Source: Anaerolineaceae bacterium
GTDB taxonomy: Bacteria; Chloroflexota; Anaerolineae; Aggregatilineales; Phototrophicaceae
Length of the DNA stretch: 64,000 nt
Direction of reading: 5' to 3'
Assembly (NCBI GenBank): GCA_028818375.1
Contig: JAPPOB010000002.1
Location: 124,001 to 188,000, forward strand
Position 1 is the first letter of the stretch. The number at the start of each line of letters is the position of its first letter. The translations under genes were made by a program, and so were the position numbers. Of this stretch, positions 1-8,106 are shown one piece after another. Under the pieces are notes generated by a model that did no database searches, was not told the DNA's origin, and saw only the letters and a list, made by a program, of their open reading frames with translations.

Positions 1-392
1 CCGTTGCGGACATGCTTACGCGCATGCGCAATGCCCTGATGGTGGGCAAGCCGGAGGTTCGCATTCCCTCCTCAAAGCTCAAGGTGGAGATCGCGCGCAT
101 TCTGAAGTCCGAAGGCTACATCGACGACTTCAACGTCAGCGATGAGAAACCGGCGAAGATGATCACCATCCAGTTGAAATATTTCGGCTCCCGGCGCGAT
201 CGTCGGCCGGTCATTTCCAAATTGCAACGCGTCAGCAAGCCCGGACGGCGCGTCTATCGCGGCACGCGGGACATGCCGCGCGTGATGAGCGGCATCGGCA
301 TCGCCATTGTGACGACGCCCCGGGGCGTCATGACGGATCAGCAGGCGCGGCGCCAGCGAGTGGGCGGCGAAGTGCTCTGCTACGTCTGGTAA
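1..392 (+). CDS. rpsH: 30S ribosomal protein S8, 5'-truncated by window edge
   Basis: S8 binds the central domain of 16S rRNA in the small subunit. The window opens a few codons inside the gene: the in-frame codons before the Met at base 12 read V-A-D, matching the family N-terminus PIADMLTRIRNA, so the real start lies left of base 1. About 129 residues are visible, ending in GGEVLCYVW, the usual S8 C-terminus. First gene of the visible spc-type operon; rplF follows after 12 bases. Confidence 0.97.
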   Translation, partial: VADMLTRMRNALMVGKPEVRIPSSKLKVEIARILKSEGYIDDFNVSDEKPAKMITIQLKYFGSRRDRRPVISKLQRVSKPGRRVYRGTRDMPRVMSGIGIAIVTTPRGVMTDQQARRQRVGGEVLCYVW

Positions 393-404
393 GGGAGGAT
401 CAGG

Positions 405-956
405 ATGTCACGCATCGGCAATCTGCCCGTTCCCTTGCCTGAGAAGGTCAGGGCGACCATTGAAGGGCAACGCGTCACGGTCAACGGGCCGAAGGGCGAA
501 CTGGCGCATGAGGTGCACCCGGCCATAAGCGTGGAGCAGGGTGATGGCGTGTTGCGGGTGACGCGTCCCAGCGATCACCGCCAGCATCGCTCGTTGCATG
601 GTCTGACGCGGGCGCTGGTCGCCAACATGGTGACGGGCGTCGACCAGGGCTTTCGCAAGTCGCTGGAGACCCGGGGCGTGGGATACAGCGCGGAAGTGCG
701 CGGCGATACGCTGGTCATGCGCCTTGGATTCTCGCATGACGTAGAGATGGAAGCGCCGTGTGGCATCCGCTTTACTGCGGAACGCGCCCCCGACAACCGT
801 TATCTGATTCACGTCGATGGCATTGACAAGCAGCTGGTGGGGCAGGTGGCGGCCGATGTGCGCGGCAAGCGCCCGCCGGAACCCTACAAGGGCAAGGGTG
901 TGCGTTACCTTGGCGAATACGTCCGCCAAAAGGCGGGCAAGGCCGGCAAGGTCTAG
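405..956 (+). CDS. rplF: 50S ribosomal protein L6
   Basis: L6 is a two-domain large-subunit protein near the GTPase centre. The 183-residue product has the expected MSRIGNLPVPLPEKV start and the highly conserved C-terminal segment RPPEPYKGKGVRY (near residue 163). The ATG at 405 has a strong ribosome binding site (GGGAGGA, 6 bases upstream). Full family length, no anomalies. It lies between rpsH and rplR in the standard spc order. Confidence 0.98.
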   Translation: MSRIGNLPVPLPEKVRATIEGQRVTVNGPKGELAHEVHPAISVEQGDGVLRVTRPSDHRQHRSLHGLTRALVANMVTGVDQGFRKSLETRGVGYSAEVRGDTLVMRLGFSHDVEMEAPCGIRFTAERAPDNRYLIHVDGIDKQLVGQVAADVRGKRPPEPYKGKGVRYLGEYVRQKAGKAGKV

Positions 957-1006
957 AGGAAGCGACGGGAACCTGACACAGGGCCGCTGCGGTCCGGGAT
1001 GGAACT

Positions 1007-1375
1007 ATGGACGCCAGCAAAAGGAAACACAAGGCACGTGAGCGACGGCATCGTCGCCTGCGCGCGCGCGTGCAGGGCAGCAGCGAACAGCCGCGTCTTT
1101 GCGTCTATCGCAGTCTGACCAACATCTACGCCCAGCTGATCGACGACGGCCAGGGCCATACCCTGGTCGCCGCCTCCACGATCGACCGGGACCTGCGGGC
1201 GCAGGTCGCGGACAAGAGCCCGATCGAGGCCGCGCGCATGGTGGGCCAGCTGGTCGGCGAGCGCGCCCGGCAGGCCGGTGTCAAGCGGGTGGTCTTTGAT
1301 CGCGGCGGCTATCGCTATCACGGGCGCGTGGCCGCCCTGGCGGAAGGCGCGCGGGCGGCCGGGCTGGACTTTTAA
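1007..1375 (+). CDS. rplR: 50S ribosomal protein L18
   Basis: L18 binds 5S rRNA and helps build the central protuberance. The 122-residue product starts with a basic region ([17 protein letters not shown]), followed by the conserved [19 protein letters not shown] segment and the C-terminal [20 protein letters not shown] motif typical of L18. The family motif sits at the expected place, so the start at 1007 fits despite a weak ribosome binding site. Spaced 50 bases after rplF and 24 before rpsE. Confidence 0.97.
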   Translation: MDASKRKHKARERRHRRLRARVQGSSEQPRLCVYRSLTNIYAQLIDDGQGHTLVAASTIDRDLRAQVADKSPIEAARMVGQLVGERARQAGVKRVVFDRGGYRYHGRVAALAEGARAAGLDF

Positions 1376-1399
1376 CCTTCCGGGGTTTGGGAGCGAAAC

Positions 1400-1960
1400 A
1401 TGGCAGACAGAAGACGGGAACGGCGCGGTTCACGCCGGGATGACGACCGCGAGGAACTTGACGAGCGCGTCGTGGATATCAAGCGTGTGGCCAAGGTGAT
1501 CAGTGGCGGCCGGCGCTTCGCCTTTCGGACCGTGGTGATCGTCGGTGACAATCGCGGCCGCGTGGGCGTCGGCGTCGGCAAGGCGCGGGGCGTGCCGGAC
1601 AGCATTCGCAAGGGTTCCGAGCGGGCGCGACGCAACATGGAACGCGTGTCCCTGGCCGGGGCGACCATTCCGCACCAGATCGTCGGACGGCACGGCGGCG
1701 CGAGGGTGCTGCTCAAGCCGGCCACGCCCGGCACCGGCGTCATTGCCGGGGGCGGCGTGCGGGCCGTGCTGGAAGCCGCCGGCGTGCGCGACATCCTGAC
1801 CAAGAGCCAGGGCAGCGCCAACCTGCTGAACGTGACCATGGCGACCCTGCAGGCGCTTCAATCGCTGCGCAGCCCGCATCAGGTGGCGGCCATGCGTGGC
1901 GTGCCGGCAGCCAGGTTGATGCCCTTTGGCCAGGGTGAAGATGCCGGAGACGGGCGTTGA
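1400..1960 (+). CDS. rpsE: 30S ribosomal protein S5
   Basis: S5 takes part in decoding fidelity and mRNA unwinding at the ribosome entry site. The 186-residue protein shows the N-terminal dsRNA-binding fold with the [19 protein letters not shown] segment (from about residue 32) and the C-terminal half with [19 protein letters not shown]. The first about 25 residues are a charged Arg/Asp/Glu extension. Its TGA stop overlaps the rpmD ATG (TGATG), so the two are probably translationally coupled. Confidence 0.97.
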   Translation: MADRRRERRGSRRDDDREELDERVVDIKRVAKVISGGRRFAFRTVVIVGDNRGRVGVGVGKARGVPDSIRKGSERARRNMERVSLAGATIPHQIVGRHGGARVLLKPATPGTGVIAGGGVRAVLEAAGVRDILTKSQGSANLLNVTMATLQALQSLRSPHQVAAMRGVPAARLMPFGQGEDAGDGR

Positions 1961-2160
1961 TGGCTGGCAAACTCAAGGTCACCCTGGAACGCAGCGCCAC
2001 CCGTCGCGCGCCCAACCAAAGGGCAACCGTGCGGGCGCTGGGCCTGAACAAACTGCGTGCCAGCGTCATCCATGACGATACGCCGTCCATTCGTGGCATG
2101 CTCTATACGGTCCGACATCTCGTGACGGTGGAAAAGGTGGACCAGAATGAAACTGCATGA
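1960..2160 (+). CDS. rpmD: 50S ribosomal protein L30
   Basis: L30 is a small surface protein of the large subunit. The 66-residue product ([12 protein letters not shown]...) shows the family pattern of an N-terminal strand, an RALGLNKL helix region and the terminal MLYTVRHLVTVEKV strand. I chose ATG 1960, which shares one base with the rpsE stop, over the in-frame TTG three bases earlier. Its 3' end overlaps the start of rplO by 14 bases. Confidence 0.95.
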   Translation: MAGKLKVTLERSATRRAPNQRATVRALGLNKLRASVIHDDTPSIRGMLYTVRHLVTVEKVDQNETA

Positions 2161-2692
2161 CCTGAGGCCGGACCCCGGCTCCCGCAAGAAACGCCGGCGG
2201 GCGGGCCGTGGCATCTCTGCAGGACGCGGCAAGACGGCCGGTCGCGGTCACAAGGGCCAGGGCGCCCGCGCCGGTGGCGGCAAGGGCCCCTACTTTGAGG
2301 GCGGCCAGCTGCCGCTGGTGCGCAGAATGCCTTTCAAACGCGGCTTTACCAACATCTTCCGCATTGAGTACGAGGAAGTGAATGTTGGCCTGCTCAACGA
2401 GCACGAAGGCATAGAGGACGGCGCTGTAGTGACGCCCGCCTCACTGGCGCAACTGGGCATCATTCGCGACGCGACCGACCCGGTCGTTATCCTGGGCGAT
2501 GGCGACCTGGCGAAGAAGCTGACCATCAGCGCGCATCGCTTCACGAAAGGCGCCAGGCGCAAGATCGGCGAGGCCGGCGGCACGATCAGGGAACTGGAAT
2601 TGAAGCTGACCGGCGCCCGCGCGACCGTGAAACTGCCGAAGAAGGAAGAACTGGCCAGAATTCTGGCGGATGAAGGCGACGCCCAAGCTTGA
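2147..2692 (+). CDS. rplO: 50S ribosomal protein L15
   Basis: L15 is a large-subunit assembly protein with an extended N-terminal tail that threads into 23S rRNA. The 181-residue product has the typical MKLHDLRPDPGSRKKRRRAG start and Gly-rich segment GRGHKGQGARAGGGKG, then the GGQLPLVRRMPFKRGF motif (about residues 51-66). The C-terminal part is longer and more charged than in E. coli. It overlaps the end of rpmD, consistent with coupled translation. Confidence 0.97.
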   Translation: MKLHDLRPDPGSRKKRRRAGRGISAGRGKTAGRGHKGQGARAGGGKGPYFEGGQLPLVRRMPFKRGFTNIFRIEYEEVNVGLLNEHEGIEDGAVVTPASLAQLGIIRDATDPVVILGDGDLAKKLTISAHRFTKGARRKIGEAGGTIRELELKLTGARATVKLPKKEELARILADEGDAQA

Positions 2693-2737
2693 CGTCCCTT
2701 CCCGCAGGCGGCCGAAAGTGGGCGATGGAGGAGCACC

Positions 2738-4063
2738 ATGCAGGCAATTGAGGCGCTAAAAAACGCATGGCGTTTGCCGGACGTGCGCAGCAAGTTGCTG
2801 TTCACCGGGCTGATCCTGGTGGTCTACCAGTTCGCCGCCCACGTGCCGGTCATCGGCGTGGACCGCAACGCGCTGCAGGCCGTGCTGGAAAGCAACGCCG
2901 GCGGTCTGGTGGGCGTGCTGAACCTGCTGTCCGGCGGCGCGGTCTCCAATTTTAGCGTCATTGCCATGGGGGTCTACCCCTATATCACGGCCTCGATCAT
3001 TTTCCAGTTGCTGGTGCCGGTGATTCCGCAGCTGGAAGCGATTCAGCGCGAACCGGGCGGCCAGGAAAAGATTCAGCGTTACACCTACTACCTGGCGATC
3101 CCGATGGCCATTCTGCAGGGCGTGGGTCAGATCGCCATTTTCGGCAATCTGGGTGGCGCGCCCATCATCCCCGAATTTGGCCAGAATCCCCTGGTGACGA
3201 TTACGGTCATCTCGACCATGACGGCGGGCACCATGTTCGCGGTCTGGCTCGGGGACCTGATCACCGAACAGGGAATCGGCAACGGCATCTCCATCATCAT
3301 CTTTGCCGGCATCGTCGCTTCCGCGCCTTCCAACCTGGGTAACCTGCTGACGACCTCGACGCAACCGGTGTACAACGCCGTGCTCTTCGTGTTGATCGTC
3401 CTGGTGACGATCGTGGTCATCGTCTTCATTCAGGAGGGGATTCGGCGAATCCCGGTGCAATACGGCAAGCGCGTGCGCGGACGCAAGCAGTACGGCGGCG
3501 CCAGCACGCACATCCCGCTGCGCGTCAACCCGGTGGGGATGATCCCGCTGATTTTCGCCCAGTCGATCATCACCTTTCCGGCCATCCTGGTGAATCTCTT
3601 TCCCGACGGGCCGGTGGGCCAGACGATCAACACCACCTTTGGCAACCAGCAGGGCCTGTGGTACTGGGGCAGTTTCTTCCTGCTGACAGCCGGGTTCACC
3701 TTCTTCTACGCCGAGACCATGATCGCCAACCAAAATCTGGCCGAGAGCCTGCAGCGCCAGGGCGGCTACATCCCGGGAATTCGTCCCGGCAAGCGCACAC
3801 AGGAGTTTATTTTGCGCGTGTCGCGGCGAATAACGTTGGTTGGCGCGCTCTTCCTGGGGACCATCGCTGTCGTGCCCGGTATGGTGGACCTGCTCAACAG
3901 CCTGCTGTTCCCGACCGAGTTCGTGGCCGGCGCCGGCACGCTGAATGCCGCCAGCGTGATCACGGGCTCCGGCCTGATCATCGTGGTGGGCGTGGTGATC
4001 GACACGATGCGCCAGCTGGAAGCACAGCTGGTCATGCGCAACTATGAAGGCTTCATGCGCTAG
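2738..4063 (+). CDS. secY: Preprotein translocase subunit SecY
   Basis: SecY is the channel-forming subunit of the Sec translocon in the cytoplasmic membrane. The 441-residue protein has the ten-helix layout of the family, the GVYPYITASIIFQLL segment of the second helix region, the cytoplasmic loop IRRIPVQYGKRVRG, and the late loop EFILRVSRRITLVGALFLG. A strong ribosome binding site (GGAGGAG) precedes ATG 2738. Position between rplO and adk is the standard one. Confidence 0.98.
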   Translation: MQAIEALKNAWRLPDVRSKLLFTGLILVVYQFAAHVPVIGVDRNALQAVLESNAGGLVGVLNLLSGGAVSNFSVIAMGVYPYITASIIFQLLVPVIPQLEAIQREPGGQEKIQRYTYYLAIPMAILQGVGQIAIFGNLGGAPIIPEFGQNPLVTITVISTMTAGTMFAVWLGDLITEQGIGNGISIIIFAGIVASAPSNLGNLLTTSTQPVYNAVLFVLIVLVTIVVIVFIQEGIRRIPVQYGKRVRGRKQYGGASTHIPLRVNPVGMIPLIFAQSIITFPAILVNLFPDGPVGQTINTTFGNQQGLWYWGSFFLLTAGFTFFYAETMIANQNLAESLQRQGGYIPGIRPGKRTQEFILRVSRRITLVGALFLGTIAVVPGMVDLLNSLLFPTEFVAGAGTLNAASVITGSGLIIVVGVVIDTMRQLEAQLVMRNYEGFMR

Positions 4064-4084
4064 TTCGGGAGAAATCTGCATTCC

Positions 4085-4795
4085 ATGGGACTCTATCTGA
4101 TCCTGCTGGGTGTTCAGGGCGCGGGCAAAGGTGTCCAGGCCGCCTGGATCCAGCAGCACTACGGCATTCCGCATGTATCCACCGGTGACCTGTTCCGCGC
4201 CATGCGCACGCGTGAAGACGAACTGGCGCAACGCATTCAGGCCATCATGGCCTCCGGTCAACTGATATCCGACGAGATCACCAACGAGGTCGTGCGCGAC
4301 CGTCTGTCGCAGCCGGATGCGGCCGGTGGCGCCATTCTGGATGGTTTCCCCCGCAACGAGGTCCAGGCGGCCTGGCTGGACGACTATCTGGCTTCCAAAG
4401 GCGAGGCGGTCAATGCCGTCCTGCTGATGGAGATTGATCTTTACGTCGCCTTCAAACGCGCCTACGGTCGAATCGCTTCCGAAGATGGCGCGCGCATTTA
4501 CAACCTCTATTACCAAAACGAGAACATCGACTGGCGCCTGGAGGAACACCCGGAAGGGGCCTGGCCGCCGCGAGTATCCGGCTGCGAACGCGACACGGGC
4601 ATGTCCCTGGTGCGTCGCCCGGACGATGCCAGCGCTGACGTGGTCATCCGCCGCATCGACACCTACCTGGAAACGTCGATGCCACTGGTGAACTGGTACC
4701 GCGGGCGCGGTCTCTTGCGCAGCGTTGATGCGGAACAATCCATTGAGGACGTCAGCGCGGCCATTCAGGCGGTCATCGAGACCAACCGGTCCTGA
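4085..4795 (+). CDS. adk: Adenylate kinase
   Basis: Interconverts ATP+AMP and 2 ADP in the cytoplasm. The 236-residue product has the NMP-binding core (STGDLFRAMR), DGFPRN motif and a long LID region without the Cys4 zinc cluster. The P-loop reads GVQGAGKGVQ instead of the usual GAPGAGKGTQ: the Pro and the Thr of the loop are replaced, although Gly and Lys positions are kept and the Arg residues of the LID and core remain. Expected function is unchanged but the substitutions are unusual. The stop at 4793-4795 is followed after one base by the GTG start of map. Confidence 0.92.
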   Translation: MGLYLILLGVQGAGKGVQAAWIQQHYGIPHVSTGDLFRAMRTREDELAQRIQAIMASGQLISDEITNEVVRDRLSQPDAAGGAILDGFPRNEVQAAWLDDYLASKGEAVNAVLLMEIDLYVAFKRAYGRIASEDGARIYNLYYQNENIDWRLEEHPEGAWPPRVSGCERDTGMSLVRRPDDASADVVIRRIDTYLETSMPLVNWYRGRGLLRSVDAEQSIEDVSAAIQAVIETNRS

Positions 4796-4796
4796 G

Positions 4797-5588
4797 GTGA
4801 CGGGCGGCATTCACTACAAAACCGGCGAAGACATTGCCATCATGCGCGAGGCCGGCCGCATCGTGGCCAACGCCCACGGAGAACTGCGCGCCGCCCTGCG
4901 GCCGGGCGTCACCACGGCGCAACTCAACGACCTCGTGGAGACAGTCCTGCGCGACCACGGGGCACAGCCAGTTTTCCTGGGTTATCCGAAGGAAAACGCG
5001 CCAGACTTTCCGGCCTCGATCTGCGCCTCGGTCAATGAGGAACTGGTGCATGGCATCCCTGGCCCGCGCGCGTTGCAGGCCGGCGACATCATCAGCGTGG
5101 ACATCGGCGCGCGCTACCAGGGTTTCGTCGGCGATGCGGCCTGGACCTATGCCGTCGACGAGGTGCCACCGGCGGTGCAGAGACTGCTGGACGTCTCCGA
5201 GGAAGCCCTGTGGGTTGGCATCCGCGCCGCCGTCATGCCGGCTGAAACGCGAGACGTCGCCCAGGCGATCCAGCGTTTCGTGGAGCGCAAGGGCTACAGC
5301 GTGGTGCGGGAATACACCGGTCACGGGGTGGGGCGGTCGATGCACGAGGAACCGCAGGTGCCCAACTGGTGGCCCCGCAGGCGCAGGCAGCAACCCCGGT
5401 GGGAGAGCGTGCCGCTTTGTCCTGGCATGACGATCGCTCTGGAGCCCATGGTCAACAGCGGCCTGGCGGAGACGGAGGAACTGGAAGACCAGTGGACGGT
5501 GGTGACGCGCGACGGCTCACTTTGCACGCATTTTGAACACAGCATCGCCATCACGGAAGGCGAGCCACTGGTACTGACCTTGCCGTGA
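4797..5588 (+). CDS. map: Methionine aminopeptidase, type I
   Basis: Removes the initiator Met from nascent proteins. The 263-residue protein has all five metal ligands in family context: the Asp pair in SVDIGARYQGFVGDAAW, His in GHGVGRSMHEEP, Glu in MTIALEPMV and Glu in FEHSIAITE. I place the start at GTG 4797, one base after the adk stop, because MTGGIHYKTGEDIAIMREAG is the usual N-terminus; the TTG at 4725 would lie inside adk. An Arg-rich insertion (WPRRRRQQPRW) sits between the catalytic His and Glu. Confidence 0.95.
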   Translation: MTGGIHYKTGEDIAIMREAGRIVANAHGELRAALRPGVTTAQLNDLVETVLRDHGAQPVFLGYPKENAPDFPASICASVNEELVHGIPGPRALQAGDIISVDIGARYQGFVGDAAWTYAVDEVPPAVQRLLDVSEEALWVGIRAAVMPAETRDVAQAIQRFVERKGYSVVREYTGHGVGRSMHEEPQVPNWWPRRRRQQPRWESVPLCPGMTIALEPMVNSGLAETEELEDQWTVVTRDGSLCTHFEHSIAITEGEPLVLTLP

Positions 5589-5596
5589 CTTGCTCT

Positions 5597-5625
5597 GGAC
5601 AAGGGACGAGGGGAATGCTATGATG
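5597..5625 (+). promoter_or_regulatory. Predicted internal sigma70-type promoter before rpmJ
   Basis: TGGACA (5597-5602), a 17-base spacer and TATGAT (5620-5625), with a TG one base before the -10 (extended -10). Transcription would start near 5632 and drive rpmJ-rpsM-rpsK-rpoA-rplQ-truA independently of the upstream operon. A 6-base inverted repeat (TGATGC/GCATCA, 5622-5640) overlaps the -10 and the start site and could be an operator or a leader hairpin. Confidence 0.6.
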
Positions 5626-5657
5626 CGTCGCTTGCATCACCAGCAGGGAAAGCAACC

Positions 5658-5771
5658 ATGATCGTTTCGGCATCGGTAAAGCGGCGCTGTCCGAAGTGCC
5701 GCATCATCAAACGCCACGGGCGTGTGCGGGTGATCTGCGAAAACCCGCGCCACAAGCAGCGTCAGGGTTAG
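5658..5771 (+). CDS. rpmJ: 50S ribosomal protein L36
   Basis: A 37-residue protein, [20 protein letters not shown] followed by [17 protein letters not shown]. It is the zinc-ribbon form of L36: Cys11, Cys14, Cys27 and His32 are all present, so it should bind one zinc ion and pack against 23S rRNA. It is too short for ordinary ORF cut-offs but matches the family end to end. Normally infA lies between map and rpmJ; here only 69 bases with a promoter separate them. Confidence 0.96.
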   Translation: MIVSASVKRRCPKCRIIKRHGRVRVICENPRHKQRQG

Positions 5772-5789
5772 GGGCAGGAAGGGGTCGTC

Positions 5790-6176
5790 ATGGCACGCAT
5801 CGAAGGGGTTGACCTGCCGCGCGACAAACGAGTCGAGATTGCACTGACCTACATTTACGGCGTGGGCGTGCCCACCAGCAACAAGATCCTGGCCACGGCT
5901 GGCATAAATCGTGATACTCGCGTCAAGGACCTGAGCGAGACCGAACTGCAGCGCATCCGTGAACAACTGTCGCAAATGACGGTCGAGGGTGACTTGCGGC
6001 GTGAAGTCCAGTTGAACATCAAGCGGCTGCAGGAAATCGGCAGCTACCGGGGACTGCGGCACCGGCGCAATTTGCCGGTACGCGGCCAGCGTACGCGCAC
6101 CAACGCACGCACACTGCGCGGCGCCAAGAAGACCGTCCCCGGGCGCGGGCGACGGCGCGGCGCGACCAAGAAATAG
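5790..6176 (+). CDS. rpsM: 30S ribosomal protein S13
   Basis: S13 sits in the head of the 30S subunit and contacts P-site tRNA and the inter-subunit bridges. The 128-residue product begins [20 protein letters not shown], contains the [19 protein letters not shown] helix region and [20 protein letters not shown] near the end, with a basic tail rich in Arg/Lys. Start at ATG 5790 has an AGGAAGGGG binding site. Full family length. Confidence 0.98.
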   Translation: MARIEGVDLPRDKRVEIALTYIYGVGVPTSNKILATAGINRDTRVKDLSETELQRIREQLSQMTVEGDLRREVQLNIKRLQEIGSYRGLRHRRNLPVRGQRTRTNARTLRGAKKTVPGRGRRRGATKK

Positions 6177-6253
6177 CGCAAATCGGCGCCAGGATTTCCC
6201 TGCCCCTTTGATTCGGGTCGTGATCGGGCGGACCGCCCGACAGGAGAGCATGC

Positions 6254-6658
6254 ATGGCACGTCAGCAAGCCAGAAGTGGCGCCCGCCGCACGGCGCGTCG
6301 GGTGACCCGCAATATTCCCTATGGCCAGGCGCATATATTTGCGACCTTCAATAACACCATCGTTACCCTGACCGACCAGTCCGGCAACGTCGTGTCCTGG
6401 GCCAGCGCCGGCACCTCGGGCTTCAAGGGCAGCCGCAAGAGCACACCCTACGCCGCGCGACTGGCCGCGCAGAACGCCTCCGAGGCTGCGCAGGGGCATG
6501 GCATGCAGGAAGTCGACGTCTTCGTCAAGGGCCCCGGGCCCGGCCGCGAGGCGGCGGTCCGCGCCATTCAGGCGAGCGGGCTGAAAGTTCGTTCTATCAC
6601 GGATGTAACGCCGATCCCGCACAACGGCGTTCGCCCGCCCAAGAAACGCCGTATGTAG
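6254..6658 (+). CDS. rpsK: 30S ribosomal protein S11
   Basis: S11 lies on the platform of the 30S subunit near the mRNA exit. The 134-residue product has [37 protein letters not shown] and the C-terminal [17 protein letters not shown], all diagnostic. An AGGAGA binding site precedes ATG 6254. In most bacteria rpsD (S4) follows directly; here rpoA follows after 25 bases, so S4 must be encoded elsewhere. Confidence 0.98.
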   Translation: MARQQARSGARRTARRVTRNIPYGQAHIFATFNNTIVTLTDQSGNVVSWASAGTSGFKGSRKSTPYAARLAAQNASEAAQGHGMQEVDVFVKGPGPGREAAVRAIQASGLKVRSITDVTPIPHNGVRPPKKRRM

Positions 6659-6683
6659 GCGTGTGAATTCAGGAGGTTCGGTC

Positions 6684-7715
6684 TTGGTCGCCACCTGGAA
6701 TTTCGTGCTCCCCCACAACGTGCAGGGGGAAGCGACTTCCCGCAATTATGGACGCTTTATCATCAGCCCGCTGGAAAGCGGTTATGGCCTGACGCTGGGC
6801 ACGGCCTTGCGCCGTGTGCTGCTCTCCTCGCTGCCAGGCGCGGCAGTCACCAGCATGCGGGTCTCGGACGTACACCACGAATTCTCGGCCATCCCGGGCG
6901 TGCGCGAGGACATGACCCAGTTGTTGCTGCAGGTCAAGCAACTGCGGCTGCAACTCTTCGATACGGCCGAATCGGCGCGGCTGCGCCTTGAACACCAGGG
7001 CGAGGGGACGGTCACGGCGGCGGACATCATCTGCCCGTCGGACGTGGAAATCATCAACAGCGACCTGTACCTCTTCACCGTTGACGAAGCGGACACACGC
7101 CTCGAGATTGAATTCGAGGCGCAACCGGGACGCGGTTACAGCCCCGCCGAGGAACGCGGTCGCCTGCCCATCGGCGAGTTGCCGGTGGACGCCGTCTTCA
7201 GCCCGGTACGCCGCGTCAATTTCGACGTGGAACGCGCCCGTGTGGGCCAGCGAACAAACTATGACAAGCTGGTCATCGAAATCTGGACGGACGGCACGGT
7301 TCGGCCCGAGGACGCGCTGGGCAAGGCCGCACAGATCCTGATGCGGCATCTCACGCCGATCGCGGGAGTGGAGCCGATGATGGCGCTGGACGCCGACGAA
7401 TCCTACGGCATTGCTCTGGGCGTCGACGACGAGGAGCAACGCAAGAAGAGCGAGTTGTACGAGCGCCAGATCGAGGAACTGGACCTGAGCGTCCGCGTTT
7501 TCAATTCGCTGAAGCGCACCGGCATCACTTCCATCGGTAGCGTGCTGGATATTCTGGACCGTGGCCCGGACGCCATGCTGGCGATCCGCAACTTCGGCGA
7601 AAAGTCGCTGGATGAACTGGTAGAAAAACTGCAGGACAAGGGTTACCTGCCGCAGCCCGAGACCACGGTCCCGGCAGTAGGCGAGGAAATGCCGGATCTG
7701 GGTGAACAGGGATGA
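6684..7715 (+). CDS. rpoA: RNA polymerase subunit alpha
   Basis: Alpha dimerises to nucleate RNA polymerase assembly, and its C-terminal domain contacts UP elements and activators. The 343-residue protein has the N-terminal dimerisation domain (GYGLTLGTALRRVLLSSLPG), a linker and the C-terminal domain with two helix-hairpin-helix elements (SVRVFNSLKRTGITSIGSV; RNFGEKSLDELVEKL). I place the start at TTG 6684: a perfect AGGAGG lies at 6671-6676, 7 bases upstream, whereas the in-frame GTG at 6663 lies before that site. The stop overlaps rplQ (ATGA). Confidence 0.97.
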   Translation: MVATWNFVLPHNVQGEATSRNYGRFIISPLESGYGLTLGTALRRVLLSSLPGAAVTSMRVSDVHHEFSAIPGVREDMTQLLLQVKQLRLQLFDTAESARLRLEHQGEGTVTAADIICPSDVEIINSDLYLFTVDEADTRLEIEFEAQPGRGYSPAEERGRLPIGELPVDAVFSPVRRVNFDVERARVGQRTNYDKLVIEIWTDGTVRPEDALGKAAQILMRHLTPIAGVEPMMALDADESYGIALGVDDEEQRKKSELYERQIEELDLSVRVFNSLKRTGITSIGSVLDILDRGPDAMLAIRNFGEKSLDELVEKLQDKGYLPQPETTVPAVGEEMPDLGEQG

Positions 7716-8104
7716 GACATCACGTCAAGGGCAAGAAACTTAACCGCGACGCCGCGCAACGCAAGGCGCTGGCGCTCAACCTCTCGCGCGAACTGATCAC
7801 CCACGAACGCATCCGCACGACGCGGGCCAAAGCCGATTTTGTGCGCGGCAAGGTCGAGCGCATGATCACCATCGCCCGCCGCGGCCTCGCGCACGAAGAC
7901 CCGCAGCGGGCCGTTCACGCGCGGCGCATCGTGGCCAGCCGTCTGAACAACGACCGGAAACTGGTGGGCAAGGTATTTGACGAACTGGCGCCCCGCTACG
8001 AGGATCGACCTGGCGGCTACACGCGCATCTACCGCCTGGGGCCCCGCAAGGGCGACAACGCCCCCATGGTGATGCTCGAACTGGTCGACCGCGAGGAGGA
8101 CTGA
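7712..8104 (+). CDS. rplQ: 50S ribosomal protein L17
   Basis: L17 lines the outer end of the peptide exit tunnel. The 130-residue product starts MRHHVKGKKLNRDAAQRKAL and contains the conserved LSRELITHERIRTTRAKAD segment and the C-terminal RIYRLGPRKGDNAPMVMLEL. Its ATG overlaps the rpoA TGA by four bases (ATGA), the usual coupling of these two genes. Its last codons (GAGGAGGAC) also supply the binding site for truA. Confidence 0.98.
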   Translation: MRHHVKGKKLNRDAAQRKALALNLSRELITHERIRTTRAKADFVRGKVERMITIARRGLAHEDPQRAVHARRIVASRLNNDRKLVGKVFDELAPRYEDRPGGYTRIYRLGPRKGDNAPMVMLELVDREED

Positions 8105-8106
8105 GG

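Noticed and set aside
2756..4810. 684-residue minus-strand frame across secY and adk
   Set aside because: Spans two conserved plus-strand genes and the gap between them; low-complexity His/Asp/Gln-rich translation without family features.
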